DNA of 44,298 nucleotides from Candidatus Collierbacteria bacterium GW2011_GWA2_42_17 (GCA_000998275.1 LCDA01000005.1:1-44298); one strand, 5' to 3'; shown: positions 33,119 to 40,787, counted from the first letter of the stretch. The notes: a model not told the origin generated them from the letters alone. Made by a program: numbers and translations.

Positions 33119-33219
33119 AGCAGAGTATAGCTCATATGTATTACTTTTTCCTTCTTTTAACGGGTCTTTTGATATATGGATCTTTGAAACTTAAAAGACC
33201 CATGTGGCGCTTTAATTCC

Positions 33220-33346
33220 TTGAGTTGTACAATCAGTCTAGGAGTTAAAAGATCGTATAGGTTCGAGCACATTATCGTTACCAGCTCCAAATGCACAGAA
33301 ATCACCATAAACATACATAAAGTTACTTGAAATTACACAAAATAAC
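33220..33346 (+). repeat. tRNA-derived junction repeat A
   Basis: Begins TTGAGTT (33220), includes the core TAGGTTCGAGC (33258-33268), then CGTTACCAGCTCC, and ends with a tail ACATAAAGTTACTTGAAATT (33315-33334). GAGC/GCTC can pair around the middle. The core and the CC end resemble a tRNA T loop and acceptor. The GNAT start codon follows directly. Related copies are B, C and D. Confidence 0.65.
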
Positions 33347-33904
33347 ATGGATGACGAAAATAGAGTTGGTATAATCTTGGTCGCTACTCCTACTCAAAAG
33401 GAAGCAGATGAAATTTCCAAATTGCAAAAGCAATGCTTTGTAGATGTTGATGGTGAAGAGGCGAATGAAGATTTTTATCATAAGCCAGCGATTCAGGTAC
33501 TTGCTTATACTGATGACTCTTTAGTTGGTTGGGCTGGTGTTCATATTGCCGAGCAAAACTACAAGGGGCGACAGATAAAACTCGGCGGGTATGGTATTTG
33601 CACTCGCCCAGATTTTAGGCATATGGGTATAGCCACCAAAGTTGCTGGAGAAGCAATGAAATACTTAAAAGAGAAGGGCTGTGACATTGGCTTTTTATCG
33701 GTTAATCCTAACGATGAAAAATCAATAAAATTACATCAAAAATATGGATTTGTAATGCTACCCCAACATTTTTCATGGAAAAACAATAAAGACCGAATCA
33801 AGGAAGATACTGGTGGTATGGTTGCTTCAATTGAATCTAATGAATTATTTAACTACGTGTTAAACGGCCAGGAAACTCTTTACGTTGGCAACGGGTATTG
33901 GTAA
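33347..33904 (+). CDS. GNAT family N-acetyltransferase
   Basis: A 185-residue single-domain acetyltransferase using acetyl-CoA. The substrate-side strand VGWAGVHIAEQ and the CoA-binding region YGICTRPDFRHMGIATKV (motif A, with RxxxG in place of the full QxxGxG/A) are clear, and VNPNDEKSIKLHQKYGF is the usual motif B. The ending TLYVGNGYW resembles the AAC(2')/NodA-like branch, so small amino-sugar or aminoglycoside substrates are possible. It is a stand-alone gene between junction repeats A and B, which fits a mobile cassette. Confidence 0.88.
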   Translation: MDDENRVGIILVATPTQKEADEISKLQKQCFVDVDGEEANEDFYHKPAIQVLAYTDDSLVGWAGVHIAEQNYKGRQIKLGGYGICTRPDFRHMGIATKVAGEAMKYLKEKGCDIGFLSVNPNDEKSIKLHQKYGFVMLPQHFSWKNNKDRIKEDTGGMVASIESNELFNYVLNGQETLYVGNGYW

Positions 33905-33950
33905 TGACTAAATTCGGAAAAGTCTTGATTCCAAATAAATCTTTCAAAAT

Positions 33951-34150
33951 GTTTAGGTGTAGAATTAGACCAGCTGTAACGTAATAGCGAAGGCCGATTT
34001 TACTTTAGAAATAAGTGCTAAATCGGAGACGGTAGATACTTTTTGATATACTCTTCCTGGCTAAGTAGGTTCGAGCCAATTATGGTATCTCGCTCCAGAT
34101 GCGACAGAAGTCACTACAAACGTACATAAAGTTACTAGAAAATTACAATA
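33951..34150 (+). repeat. tRNA-derived junction repeat B with upstream hairpin
   Basis: Contains TTTAGGTGTAGAATTAGAC (related to the upstream parts of A and C), a hairpin CCGATTT/AAATCGG (33994-34000 with 34020-34026), an extended -10 (TGATATACT) and the core TAGGTTCGAGC (34066-34076), then CGCTCC and the tail ACATAAAGTTACTAGAAAAT. GGAG...AGATAC upstream can pair with GTATCT.GCTCC downstream of the core, forming a larger stem. It fills the gap between the GNAT gene and the convergent ligase-like gene. Confidence 0.6.
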
Positions 34151-34152
34151 AG

Positions 34153-34704
34153 TCATATTTTCCCTTGTTCCAGGCTTTTCTTCCAAAGAATATCTTTTTC
34201 TTCACAATCGTAATCAATAAAGGCAACCGTTTCTAGATTGAATTTATTGGGGAAAGTATTTTGAATAAGTTCTAAAGCAATGGGTATTTTTTCAAGTTTC
34301 ACCTCTCGAGCAATTTTCATATGATCACCTATTGTTTTTCCATACAGTCCTTCGTAGTTGGAGTTGGCTTTGATGGAAAGTCCTTTAAAAACTAGCTTGA
34401 AATTTTCTACTAATTGGTTTAAGGCAGAAGGGTCAAACATTGCAACTATCTTTTGGTCCCAGTTTACAATTTCTTTAACATTAATCTGGAAACTTTTTGG
34501 TAAGTCCATCTTTTTAAGGCTATTTATTACTGCCTCTATCTTTTCCTTCGTTAGTTCTTCTTCAATATAGGTTAACGTTATATGCGGAAGAACTTTTGCT
34601 CTTGAATCAACAATTCCAAATTGTTTCTCTACCAACTCTTTTCTGATCTTGTAGATTAGGTCGATTGTATCTTTGTCTGGGGTGATTACTAAAAAAGGAT
34701 TCAT
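34153..34704 (-). CDS. 2'-5' RNA ligase / 2H phosphoesterase superfamily protein
   Basis: A 183-residue LigT-like 2H-phosphoesterase fold. The first catalytic motif is intact (LPHITLTYI, H-x-T-x). The second reads GDHMKIA, so the His is kept but the Thr/Ser is replaced by Lys, which may reduce or change activity. Family members hydrolyse or join 2'-phospho bonds in RNA or cyclic nucleotides. ATG at 34704 begins MNPFLVITPDKD, a typical start, and follows the conserved leader; the longer frame to 34752 would include leader sequence. Confidence 0.82.
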   Translation of the reverse strand: MNPFLVITPDKDTIDLIYKIRKELVEKQFGIVDSRAKVLPHITLTYIEEELTKEKIEAVINSLKKMDLPKSFQINVKEIVNWDQKIVAMFDPSALNQLVENFKLVFKGLSIKANSNYEGLYGKTIGDHMKIAREVKLEKIPIALELIQNTFPNKFNLETVAFIDYDCEEKDILWKKSLEQGKI

Positions 34705-34798
34705 ATTTATTCGTTCGGTCCCTGCGGTTAAGAGGATCACAATTTGTGCCATTAGTTCCCTAAAAGTAAGGTACCTTCACCGCAGAGATCATTCGGTA
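34705..34798 (-). promoter_or_regulatory. Conserved structured 5' leader, copy 2
   Basis: On the minus strand the closing stem pairs GATCTCTGCGGT with ACCGCAGGGACC (34779-34790 with 34717-34728; one mismatch, one G-U). Inside are GTGAAGG-TA-CCTTAC and GGCAC-AAATT-GTG..CC. Compared with copy 1, several changed bases keep pairing (A-T to G-C in the small hairpin, C-G to U-G in the closing stem). An extended -10 TGATATACT lies just upstream on the minus strand. The start codon follows the closing stem by 12 bases. Confidence 0.62.
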
Positions 34799-34855
34799 CT
34801 AGTAGTATATCAAGAACGTCGGAAACTCTTAATGCCCATTCTATCTTTGAGTAAA

Positions 34856-35012
34856 TTGAGTTTTAGAACTAATTCAGGTGTAATATAGTCACAGAGTTTA
34901 GAAAACAACCAAAGTGGGAATAGGTTCGAGCTGAGTACCGTTACCAGCTCATAAAGTAACAGAAATAAACATAAATGTGCAGAAGGTTACTAGAAAAGTA
35001 CACAAATGGCTA
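34856..35012 (+). repeat. tRNA-derived junction repeat C
   Basis: Begins TTGAGTT (34856) as in A, includes AGGTGTAATATAGTC, the core TAGGTTCGAGC (34921-34931), then TGAGTACCGTTACC and AGCTC; GAGCTG/CAGCTC form a hairpin. The tail AGGTTACTAGAAAAGTACAC matches A and B. The YunG-like gene starts within a few bases of its end. Confidence 0.65.
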
Positions 35013-35015
35013 GTA

Positions 35016-35414
35016 ATGATTAATAAAGAACAATTTCAAGAAGCTGTTGTCAAATCTGGGAAAAAGGAGACTTCTATGTCTCCAGATCACTGGAACGAGG
35101 AAAATCCTACACTAGGCCATTGTGCGGTGGTTGCCTTAACAGCACAGGATATTTATGGAGGCAAACTGTTGAAAGCATCTCTTGAGGGGACAGGGTTTGC
35201 TTATGGCAGATCGCATTACTGGAATTTGCTTCCGGATGGATCAGAAATTGATTTTACAGAAGCACAATTCGAAGGAAGAAAGCCTCAGTTAAATGGTGAA
35301 GTGAGAACTCGTGAATACGTACTTAGCAACGAACTTACCAAACAAAGATATGAACTACTTAAAGTTATTATTTTGATTGAACTTAGCAAAGTTCTTGACG
35401 CCTGTTCGAGCTGA
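35016..35414 (+). CDS. YunG-like protein
   Basis: A 132-residue soluble protein. The core NPTLGHCAVVALTAQDIYGG, then HYWNLLPDGSEIDFTEAQF, matches the YunG family (Cys or His after 'NP..G', 'SHYWN..dG.E.D.T..QF'), whose function is unknown although the conserved Cys/His suggest a papain-like fold. ATG at 35016 is chosen; a GTG at 34977 would translate repeat C. The last five residues and the stop are encoded by repeat D, so the cassette boundary has become part of the gene. Confidence 0.78.
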   Translation: MINKEQFQEAVVKSGKKETSMSPDHWNEENPTLGHCAVVALTAQDIYGGKLLKASLEGTGFAYGRSHYWNLLPDGSEIDFTEAQFEGRKPQLNGEVRTREYVLSNELTKQRYELLKVIILIELSKVLDACSS

Positions 35415-35430
35415 GCACCGTCACCCGTTC
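35403..35430 (+). repeat. tRNA-derived junction repeat D (partial)
   Basis: TGTTCGAGCTGAGCACCG then TCACCCGTTC matches the core of repeat C at most positions but lacks the AT-rich tail. It overlaps the YunG-like stop codon. It marks the right end of the array; core-like genes follow. Confidence 0.55.
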
Positions 35431-35470
35431 ATTTTAATAAAGAATTATCTTTTGGGTATAATATATCTAC

Positions 35471-36316
35471 GTGAACAGTGAACACCAACCACACCTTGAA
35501 TTTGAAAAAAAATTAGTCTCAGAGTATTTCAGGCTAGGTTCTATCAATAAAGTCTTTCAGCAGCACAAATACAGTCTTCCTATTTCTTTTGCCGGTTTTG
35601 ACCGTGTTCTGAATAAGTATGGTGTTGTCAAATCCGCTGGTCCAAACTCAAAGCTTTCCGAATCACTTTTCATCCTCAGTCTCCTGGCAAACTACAAAAT
35701 TCCTCTCGAAAAGGTCTATCATCAGTTTGCCCCGAAATCGATTCAAGTCTCCACTAACACCCTCCATCGTATTCTTCACTACACTCGTTTGGGGCTGACT
35801 CGCAGACAGGGAGTTGCTCTAATTATCTCGCCAAAAGGTAAATCACACCAGGTTTTGGTTGGCAAAGATCTGAGCTTAACTAAATCATCACTGGGCAATA
35901 GGGGAGATCTCTCCTTACCCATGGGTCACTCTAAAATTGGAGAACCCATCAAAGACAGCATTGCCCGCATTCTTCAAAACGAAGTCTTTACCGATAATGT
36001 CATAAGTAAAACTTTTCCCTGGGAAGTCATTCCGGAGCATATCAAACCGGTAATGTACATCAACATTACCGATATCCAAGTTTCAGTTTACAAACTGGAG
36101 TTACCACAAAATCTAAATAAATTTTCCAGTTTCAAGCTTGAAAAACTAAAATATATCAACCTAGACAACCTACCAAAATCAAGCTTCCGTCCGGGAGTTA
36201 AAGATATTCTTGATCATTACTCAAATCTATATACCAGCAACTATTCCGAAACACTCATTCATAACTCGGAACTAAACACTAAGATTTATGCTCTTGCCAA
36301 GGAGCCTGTAAAGTAA
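35471..36316 (+). CDS. HTH plus Nudix-fold-like protein
   Basis: A 281-residue protein starting with GTG, eight bases after TATAAT (35457-35462). The N-terminal half looks like tandem helix-turn-helix segments (LGSINKVFQQHKYSLPISFAG, shortened; LEKVYHQFAPKSIQVSTNT). The C-terminal half has LSLPMGHSKIGEPIKDSIAR and LQNEVF, resembling a Nudix box (GGH..pGE...sa.REl.EE) in which several catalytic residues are lost. It may be a Nudix-derived sensor or regulator. The assignment is tentative. Confidence 0.6.
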   Translation: MNSEHQPHLEFEKKLVSEYFRLGSINKVFQQHKYSLPISFAGFDRVLNKYGVVKSAGPNSKLSESLFILSLLANYKIPLEKVYHQFAPKSIQVSTNTLHRILHYTRLGLTRRQGVALIISPKGKSHQVLVGKDLSLTKSSLGNRGDLSLPMGHSKIGEPIKDSIARILQNEVFTDNVISKTFPWEVIPEHIKPVMYINITDIQVSVYKLELPQNLNKFSSFKLEKLKYINLDNLPKSSFRPGVKDILDHYSNLYTSNYSETLIHNSELNTKIYALAKEPVK

Positions 36317-36350
36317 ATCCTCGAAGCTAATGGTAAAATACAACTGGTAT

Positions 36351-36422
36351 TGCCGAGTCGTCTAGTGGTAGGACGCCTCCCTTTGGAGGAGGATATCCTA
36401 GGTTCGAGTCCTAGCTCGGCAA
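36351..36422 (+). tRNA. tRNA-Gln(UUG)
   Basis: Acceptor TGCCGAG/CTCGGCA, anticodon stem CCTCC/GGAGG, loop CTTTGGA (anticodon TTG), T arm CTAGG-TTCGAGT-CCTAG. CCA is not encoded. A TAAAAT box lies upstream. Confidence 0.95.
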
Positions 36423-36428
36423 CAAAAC

Positions 36429-36460
36429 AATATTCTTCCTTTATGGGGGAATATTTTTTT
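36429..36460 (+). terminator. Terminator after tRNA-Gln
   Basis: Stem AATATTC/GAATATT extended by G-U pairs, followed by a run of T. Confidence 0.8.
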
Positions 36461-36541
36461 GTATGATGATAAGACTCGAAAGACCGAGTATTTCACCACA
36501 AACATATTGCTCTCTACCGCAGATCTATGTATATTGATCTC

Positions 36542-37315
36542 ATGCCTGAAGGACATAATTCTGAAATACCACAAGGAAATAATCGAATCGATGAACAGCT
36601 GCGAAGCCGCATCATAAACAACATTAACATTGTAAAAAACCAAGAAAAGACGCCCTTAGATAGGGAGATTAGAATTTTCGGAGACACTTTTGAAATGGTT
36701 GCTTTAGCAGAAAACCACTTAAATCATCCGGAAACGCAAATACAACAAGACCTCAGAAAACTAATCGAAAAGGTTTATCAAAACGCAGAGCTTGTTCTCG
36801 GAACAGCTCATGAAAGACCGAGCAAACCGGATAGCATCAGTGTAACTTTCGATCGTCAAGGCAAACTGGTCATCGACGAAGTTGTCGAGCTCAAATCCTC
36901 AAACAACGCCTTTATCCATGGACTCAAAAAGGAACAGCCCGCAAAAACTCTGGAAACCATCGGTGCAGTGGTCACCATTCTCAATCGGCTTAAAAAGGGA
37001 GAGGAAACTTCCAAAATACTCCCCAAAGATAGCGATCTATCACTAGACAAGAGAATCAAAAGAGACGTCGAGCTCAAAAAAATAAAGGGGCAGGTGCTCT
37101 TGATTGCCGGGGATAAAGGTCCAATTACTTTTTCTCCCGACATGATTTATCGCATTATTGTTCCCAAAGGTGAGGAACTGCCTACTTTTAATTCTCGCCT
37201 TCTCGAAGAGTTTGGTTATGCTGTAACCTTAAAAATTTCTCATAGTGACTTCTCCAAAAAAGACATTCATGAAATCATTAATAAAATTAACTCCGAAGAG
37301 TCTATTTATCATTAA
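36542..37315 (+). CDS. Hypothetical protein with PD-(D/E)XK-like motif
   Basis: A 257-residue soluble protein. The segment KPDSISVTFDRQGKL followed by DEVVELKSS has the spacing of a PD-(D/E)XK nuclease core (PD, then E-x-K after a beta strand), with a helix after it carrying KKEQPAKT. This would be a nuclease of unknown target, or an inactive relative. The second ATG (36542) is chosen over 36527 because TATATT (36530-36535) ends six bases before it. A small coiled-coil gene follows 26 bases downstream. Confidence 0.68.
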   Translation: MPEGHNSEIPQGNNRIDEQLRSRIINNINIVKNQEKTPLDREIRIFGDTFEMVALAENHLNHPETQIQQDLRKLIEKVYQNAELVLGTAHERPSKPDSISVTFDRQGKLVIDEVVELKSSNNAFIHGLKKEQPAKTLETIGAVVTILNRLKKGEETSKILPKDSDLSLDKRIKRDVELKKIKGQVLLIAGDKGPITFSPDMIYRIIVPKGEELPTFNSRLLEEFGYAVTLKISHSDFSKKDIHEIINKINSEESIYH

Positions 37316-37341
37316 CAAAAATTAGTTTAGAATGTCATCTT

Positions 37342-37788
37342 ATGGACAACAAAGCCACCCAAACAACACTACCAGCAGATACCAACAAAGAGGTTACCAG
37401 CTTGTTTACCATTGAGAACCTAATCAAAACTCATATTTCACACATCGAGACTGTTAAGACTGAGCTCGGTAAACAAGTCGAGATGATGAACGATATTCAA
37501 AATAATGATCCGGAATTCAAAGCAGCTGCTGACCAAGGCAAAGAAATAAACAAAAAGAAGGCCGAAGCCAAACAAAACATTCTCAAATCTCCCTCCAATG
37601 CTTCTCTAAACCAAAAGATTAAAGATATGCGCCAAGAACTAAAAGATCTCAAAGGTGCTCTTTCCAACTACCTTCAACAATATCAAAAAATTGCCGACAC
37701 CGACCAAATCGAAAGCGAAGATGGAGAAGTTCGCCAAATAGTCTACTCCGCTCGTTTGGTGAAACTCACCTCAAAGTTCGGTAAGTAG
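37342..37788 (+). CDS. Hypothetical coiled-coil protein
   Basis: A 148-residue Lys/Glu/Gln-rich protein predicted to be almost all alpha-helical, with heptad-like stretches (IETVKTELGKQVEMMNDI; IKDMRQELKDLKGALSNYL). No catalytic motif or membrane segment is visible. A TAGAAT box (37328-37333) precedes the ATG by eight bases. The function is unknown; its closeness to the nuclease-like gene before it may or may not matter. Confidence 0.78.
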   Translation: MDNKATQTTLPADTNKEVTSLFTIENLIKTHISHIETVKTELGKQVEMMNDIQNNDPEFKAAADQGKEINKKKAEAKQNILKSPSNASLNQKIKDMRQELKDLKGALSNYLQQYQKIADTDQIESEDGEVRQIVYSARLVKLTSKFGK

Positions 37789-37821
37789 CTAAGATGGCTA
37801 CAAATCCGCTCTTATAGGGTG

Positions 37822-37875
37822 TATAATAACCAGGTTAATCGCCTGCCCGGCGTCTAAAACGCCCAAACCCAAACT
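37822..37875 (+). promoter_or_regulatory. Promoter and structured leader of typA
   Basis: TATAAT (37822-37827) lies 48 bases before the ATG, so typA has a true leader, unusual in this window. The hairpin GGCGT-CTAAA-ACGCC (37849-37863) lies 12 bases before the start. No Shine-Dalgarno motif is visible. Confidence 0.55.
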
Positions 37876-39702
37876 ATGTTAAATATCAGAAATATCGCGG
37901 TCATCGCTCACGTTGACCACGGCAAAACCACTTTAATTGATGCCTTCATCAAACAGTCTCACATTTTTCGTGATAACGAAGAAGAGATGACCGAAACCTG
38001 TCTTCTGGACAGTAATGTGTTGGAGCGGGAAAGAGGCATCACTATTCTGGCCAAAAACATTTCCGTTAACTACAAAGGCACCAAGATCAACATCATCGAC
38101 ACCCCCGGTCACTCTGACTTTTCCGGTGAAGTTGAACGCACCCTAGGTATGGCCGATGGTGCCTTACTTATTGTTGACGCTCAAGAAGGCCCCATGCCTC
38201 AAACCAGATTTGTTCTTAAAAAAGCCTTTCAATTAAATCTCAAAGTCATTGTCGTCATCAATAAAATTGATAAACCCAATGCCAATATTTCTGCCACCGA
38301 ACACAAAATCGGTAACCTCTTCCTTGAACTGGCAACCAGAGACGATCAGCTTGAATATCCTGTTCTTTACGCAGTCGGTAAAACAGGCAAGGTTTTCAAG
38401 ACTATTCCCGAGGATTTCAACCAGGAAGGTAACGTTATTCCCTTGCTTGATGAAGTTCTAAACTACATCCCCGCTCCCACTAACGACGAAACGGGCTCGT
38501 TCAAAATGCTTTGTTCCTCTCTAAACTACGATAATCATCTCGGAAGAATCATGGTTGGCAAAATTTTTAGAGGCACCATTAAACCTGGTCAGAAAGTTTT
38601 ACTTCTGGGTGAAATTAATAAACCGGGAACCATCGATAAAGTCTTTGTTTCCAAAGGCCTAGAAAGATGTGAAGTTTCGGAAGCCAATGCCGGCGATATC
38701 GTTTCTATTACCGGACTTGCTGATGCCAAAATTGGTCAAACTATTTCCACGGTAGGGGACACCGAGTCTCTCCCTAGTGCCGAAATTACCGAACCCACTC
38801 TTCACGTCACTGTCGGACCAAATACCTCTCCTTTATGTGGCCGAGAGGGTGAATTCACTACTGCCAGGCAGATTGAGGAACGACTGGCTCGTGAACTGGA
38901 AACAAATCTATCCTTGAAACTCGAAAAACTTGAAAGTGGTAAATACCAAGTCTCTGGAAAAGGTGAACTTCATCTCGCCGTCTTACTTGAAACCTTAAGA
39001 CGTGAGGGCTATGAAGTAGAAGTTGGCAAACCGGAAGTTATCTACAAAACCATCAACGGACAAAAATGCGAGCCTATGGAAGAAGTCAACATCGTCGCTC
39101 CTAAAGAATATCTCGGCACCATCACCCAAGAAATCGGTAAAAGACTAGGACAACTAAAACACATGGATCCCATTAATGACCAAGAGGTTGAGTTTGTCTA
39201 CATTATGCCCACTCGCACAATCTTAGGTTTGAGATCCCTTCTTCTCACCGCTACCAAGGGTACCGTCATTTTTAACTCCCAGTTCATCGACTTTGAACCA
39301 GTTGGCCCATTTCTCCCCAAAATGAGAAAAGGCGCCCTTATCGCCTCAGACTCAGGCGAAGCCCTTTCCTACGGCCTTCAGGCGGCTCAGGAACGTGGTG
39401 TTACCTTTGTCGAACCAGGTGAAAATATCTATGAAGGCCAGATCGTCGGCATGAACCAAAAAGAAGAAGATATTGAGATCAATGCCGCCAAAGGCAAACA
39501 TCTTACCAACATGCGTTCCAAATCCAGTGACGGTGTCATTCAACTCACTCCGGCTATCAAATACTCTCTCGAACAATGCCTCGACTTCCTTGAGTCTGAT
39601 GAGTTACTGGAAATTACTCCCAAAAGTCTTCGTTTACGCAAAAAATACTTAACCAGTATTGAACGTCGCCGACACAGAGAAGAATTAAAGAATATTTACT
39701 AA
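37876..39702 (+). CDS. typA: Translational GTPase TypA/BipA
   Basis: A 608-residue ribosome-binding GTPase of the elongation factor superfamily, important for ribosome assembly at low temperature or under stress. G1 is AHVDHGKTTL, switch I RERGITILAKN, G3 DTPGHSDF and G4 NKIDKPNA. The EF-G-like domains and the TypA-specific C-terminal domain (IMPTRTILGLRS, KGTVIFNS) follow; the length is normal. A terminator follows the stop. Confidence 0.96.
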   Translation: MLNIRNIAVIAHVDHGKTTLIDAFIKQSHIFRDNEEEMTETCLLDSNVLERERGITILAKNISVNYKGTKINIIDTPGHSDFSGEVERTLGMADGALLIVDAQEGPMPQTRFVLKKAFQLNLKVIVVINKIDKPNANISATEHKIGNLFLELATRDDQLEYPVLYAVGKTGKVFKTIPEDFNQEGNVIPLLDEVLNYIPAPTNDETGSFKMLCSSLNYDNHLGRIMVGKIFRGTIKPGQKVLLLGEINKPGTIDKVFVSKGLERCEVSEANAGDIVSITGLADAKIGQTISTVGDTESLPSAEITEPTLHVTVGPNTSPLCGREGEFTTARQIEERLARELETNLSLKLEKLESGKYQVSGKGELHLAVLLETLRREGYEVEVGKPEVIYKTINGQKCEPMEEVNIVAPKEYLGTITQEIGKRLGQLKHMDPINDQEVEFVYIMPTRTILGLRSLLLTATKGTVIFNSQFIDFEPVGPFLPKMRKGALIASDSGEALSYGLQAAQERGVTFVEPGENIYEGQIVGMNQKEEDIEINAAKGKHLTNMRSKSSDGVIQLTPAIKYSLEQCLDFLESDELLEITPKSLRLRKKYLTSIERRRHREELKNIY

Positions 39703-39708
39703 AACAAA

Positions 39709-39734
39709 AACCCTCCCAAAAAGAGGGTTTTTTT
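39709..39734 (+). terminator. Terminator of typA
   Basis: Stem AACCCTC/GAGGGTT with a short A-rich loop, then T7. Confidence 0.88.
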
Positions 39735-39735
39735 G

Positions 39736-39809
<74 letters not shown>

Positions 39810-39813
39810 ATGG

Positions 39814-39897
39814 TGCCGGGGGCGGGAATCGGACCCGCACTCCTTTAAAGGGAACGGGATTTTAAGTCCCGCGTGGCTACCATTTCACCACCCCGGC
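39814..39897 (-). tRNA. tRNA-Leu(UAA)
   Basis: Class II tRNA, acceptor GCCGGGG/CCCCGGC, anticodon stem CGGGA/TCCCG, loop CTTAAAA (anticodon TAA), long variable arm, CCA at 39811-39813. Confidence 0.95.
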
Positions 39898-39917
39898 GTA
39901 CACGTATATTTTAACTC

Positions 39918-39944
39918 AAAAATCCCCGGCTGACCCGAGGATTT
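39918..39944 (-). terminator. Terminator after tRNA-Gly(UCC)
   Basis: On the minus strand AAATCCTCGG/CCGGGGATTT (10-bp stem, one G-U) ends in five T. Confidence 0.75.
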
Positions 39945-39949
39945 AATGG

Positions 39950-40021
39950 AGCGGGTGAGGGGAGTCGGACCCCTTTTATCAGGTTGGAAACCTGGAGTAA
40001 TAACCGTTATACGACACCCGC
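39950..40021 (-). tRNA. tRNA-Gly(UCC)
   Basis: Acceptor GCGGGTG/CACCCGC, anticodon loop TTTCCAA (anticodon TCC) on stem CCAGG/CCTGA with one outer mismatch, discriminator T and encoded CCA (39947-39949). An extended -10 (TGA plus TATAAT) lies between it and the upstream endonuclease-like gene, so it has its own promoter. Confidence 0.94.
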
Positions 40022-40046
40022 ATAACCACTAAATTATATCAAACTT

Positions 40047-40721
40047 TTATGATTGGCTAGCCACAGCATTAACCCATCCCAATATTCTTCTATGAAGGGA
40101 TACGCCAAATTTTGGATTACCCTTAGCTAAAACTCGTAACTGTACCGTGCCATGAGGTAATTTATGCTTACTATGCTTACCTGTCCTGTTATCGATTTGT
40201 GTCTTACCAAATTGGTTTTTGGGAATACCAGTAACATCAGACCAATAAGACAAATCGTCGTCGATAACATTATCGGGATAAGAGTGTAATGCCAAGGACA
40301 GATTATTGATACTTAAACCAATTACTTCCATAAACCATTTAATCGCAATCTTAATCACTCTTGGATCAGAATTAGTAACTCTTACAGACTCAATATTTTT
40401 TGTCCCTTCACCTAGATATAGACCTATTCCAAATAGCCATAAGTCTCTTGAAGACAATATTCCAATTTCATTAATAGCCGAAGACTGAATCTCCGCTGTA
40501 ACATTCAATCTTTTTTTATGCCTATTATTTGCAGAAAGTGCAGTCCCGTTCTTAATACGTTCTAAACTTGATAAATTTGGTGTATAAGGAATTAATTTCA
40601 ACCAATCACTAAGTGTACTCTTGGGTAATATAAGCTCCTTCTGAATAAATGAATACGAATAACCCTCTTTTCTAAGCCATATAGCACGAGCCTTAAGAAT
40701 TTGTCGTTTTTGAACAGTCAT
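40047..40721 (-). CDS. HTH plus LAGLIDADG-like endonuclease-related protein
   Basis: A 224-residue protein with an N-terminal helix-turn-helix (LRKEGYSYSFIQKELILPKST, shortened to LRKEGYSYSFIQKE and LPKSTLSDWL) and a LAGLIDADG-like domain: WLFGIGLYLGEGTK is the degenerate motif, with NSDPRVIKIAIKWFM after it. Such fusions are common in CPR genomes, where their role as nuclease or regulator is not settled. It lies between tRNA-Pro and tRNA-Gly(UCC) on their strand, matching the layout of the LAGLIDADG gene at 27598. TATACT precedes the ATG by nine bases. Confidence 0.78.
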   Translation of the reverse strand: MTVQKRQILKARAIWLRKEGYSYSFIQKELILPKSTLSDWLKLIPYTPNLSSLERIKNGTALSANNRHKKRLNVTAEIQSSAINEIGILSSRDLWLFGIGLYLGEGTKNIESVRVTNSDPRVIKIAIKWFMEVIGLSINNLSLALHSYPDNVIDDDLSYWSDVTGIPKNQFGKTQIDNRTGKHSKHKLPHGTVQLRVLAKGNPKFGVSLHRRILGWVNAVASQS

Positions 40722-40756
40722 TTATATCTAAGTATACCAAACTGTGTGTACGAAAA

Positions 40757-40783
40757 GATTTACAACCACCTACAAACGCCCAC
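40757..40783 (-). pseudogene. Possible degenerate tRNA-Gly 5' half
   Basis: On the minus strand GTGGGCGTTTGTAGGTGG then TTGTAAATC starts five bases past tRNA-Pro and resembles the acceptor and D arm of tRNA-Gly(UCC) at about 17 of 26 aligned positions (two small gaps). It would be the counterpart of the tRNA-Leu remnant at 28251. The match is modest. Confidence 0.3.
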
Positions 40784-40787
40784 GTTG

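Noticed and set aside
33136-33330. 64-codon plus-strand frame with a hydrophobic start between leader copy 1 and repeat A
   Set aside because: It opposes the promoter of the operon and ends inside the junction repeat; homologous spots near B and C do not keep the frame.
33220-35430. Classical integron with attC sites
   Set aside because: No intI gene and no RYYYAAC/GTTRRRY core pairs flank the cassettes; the junctions are tRNA-like instead.
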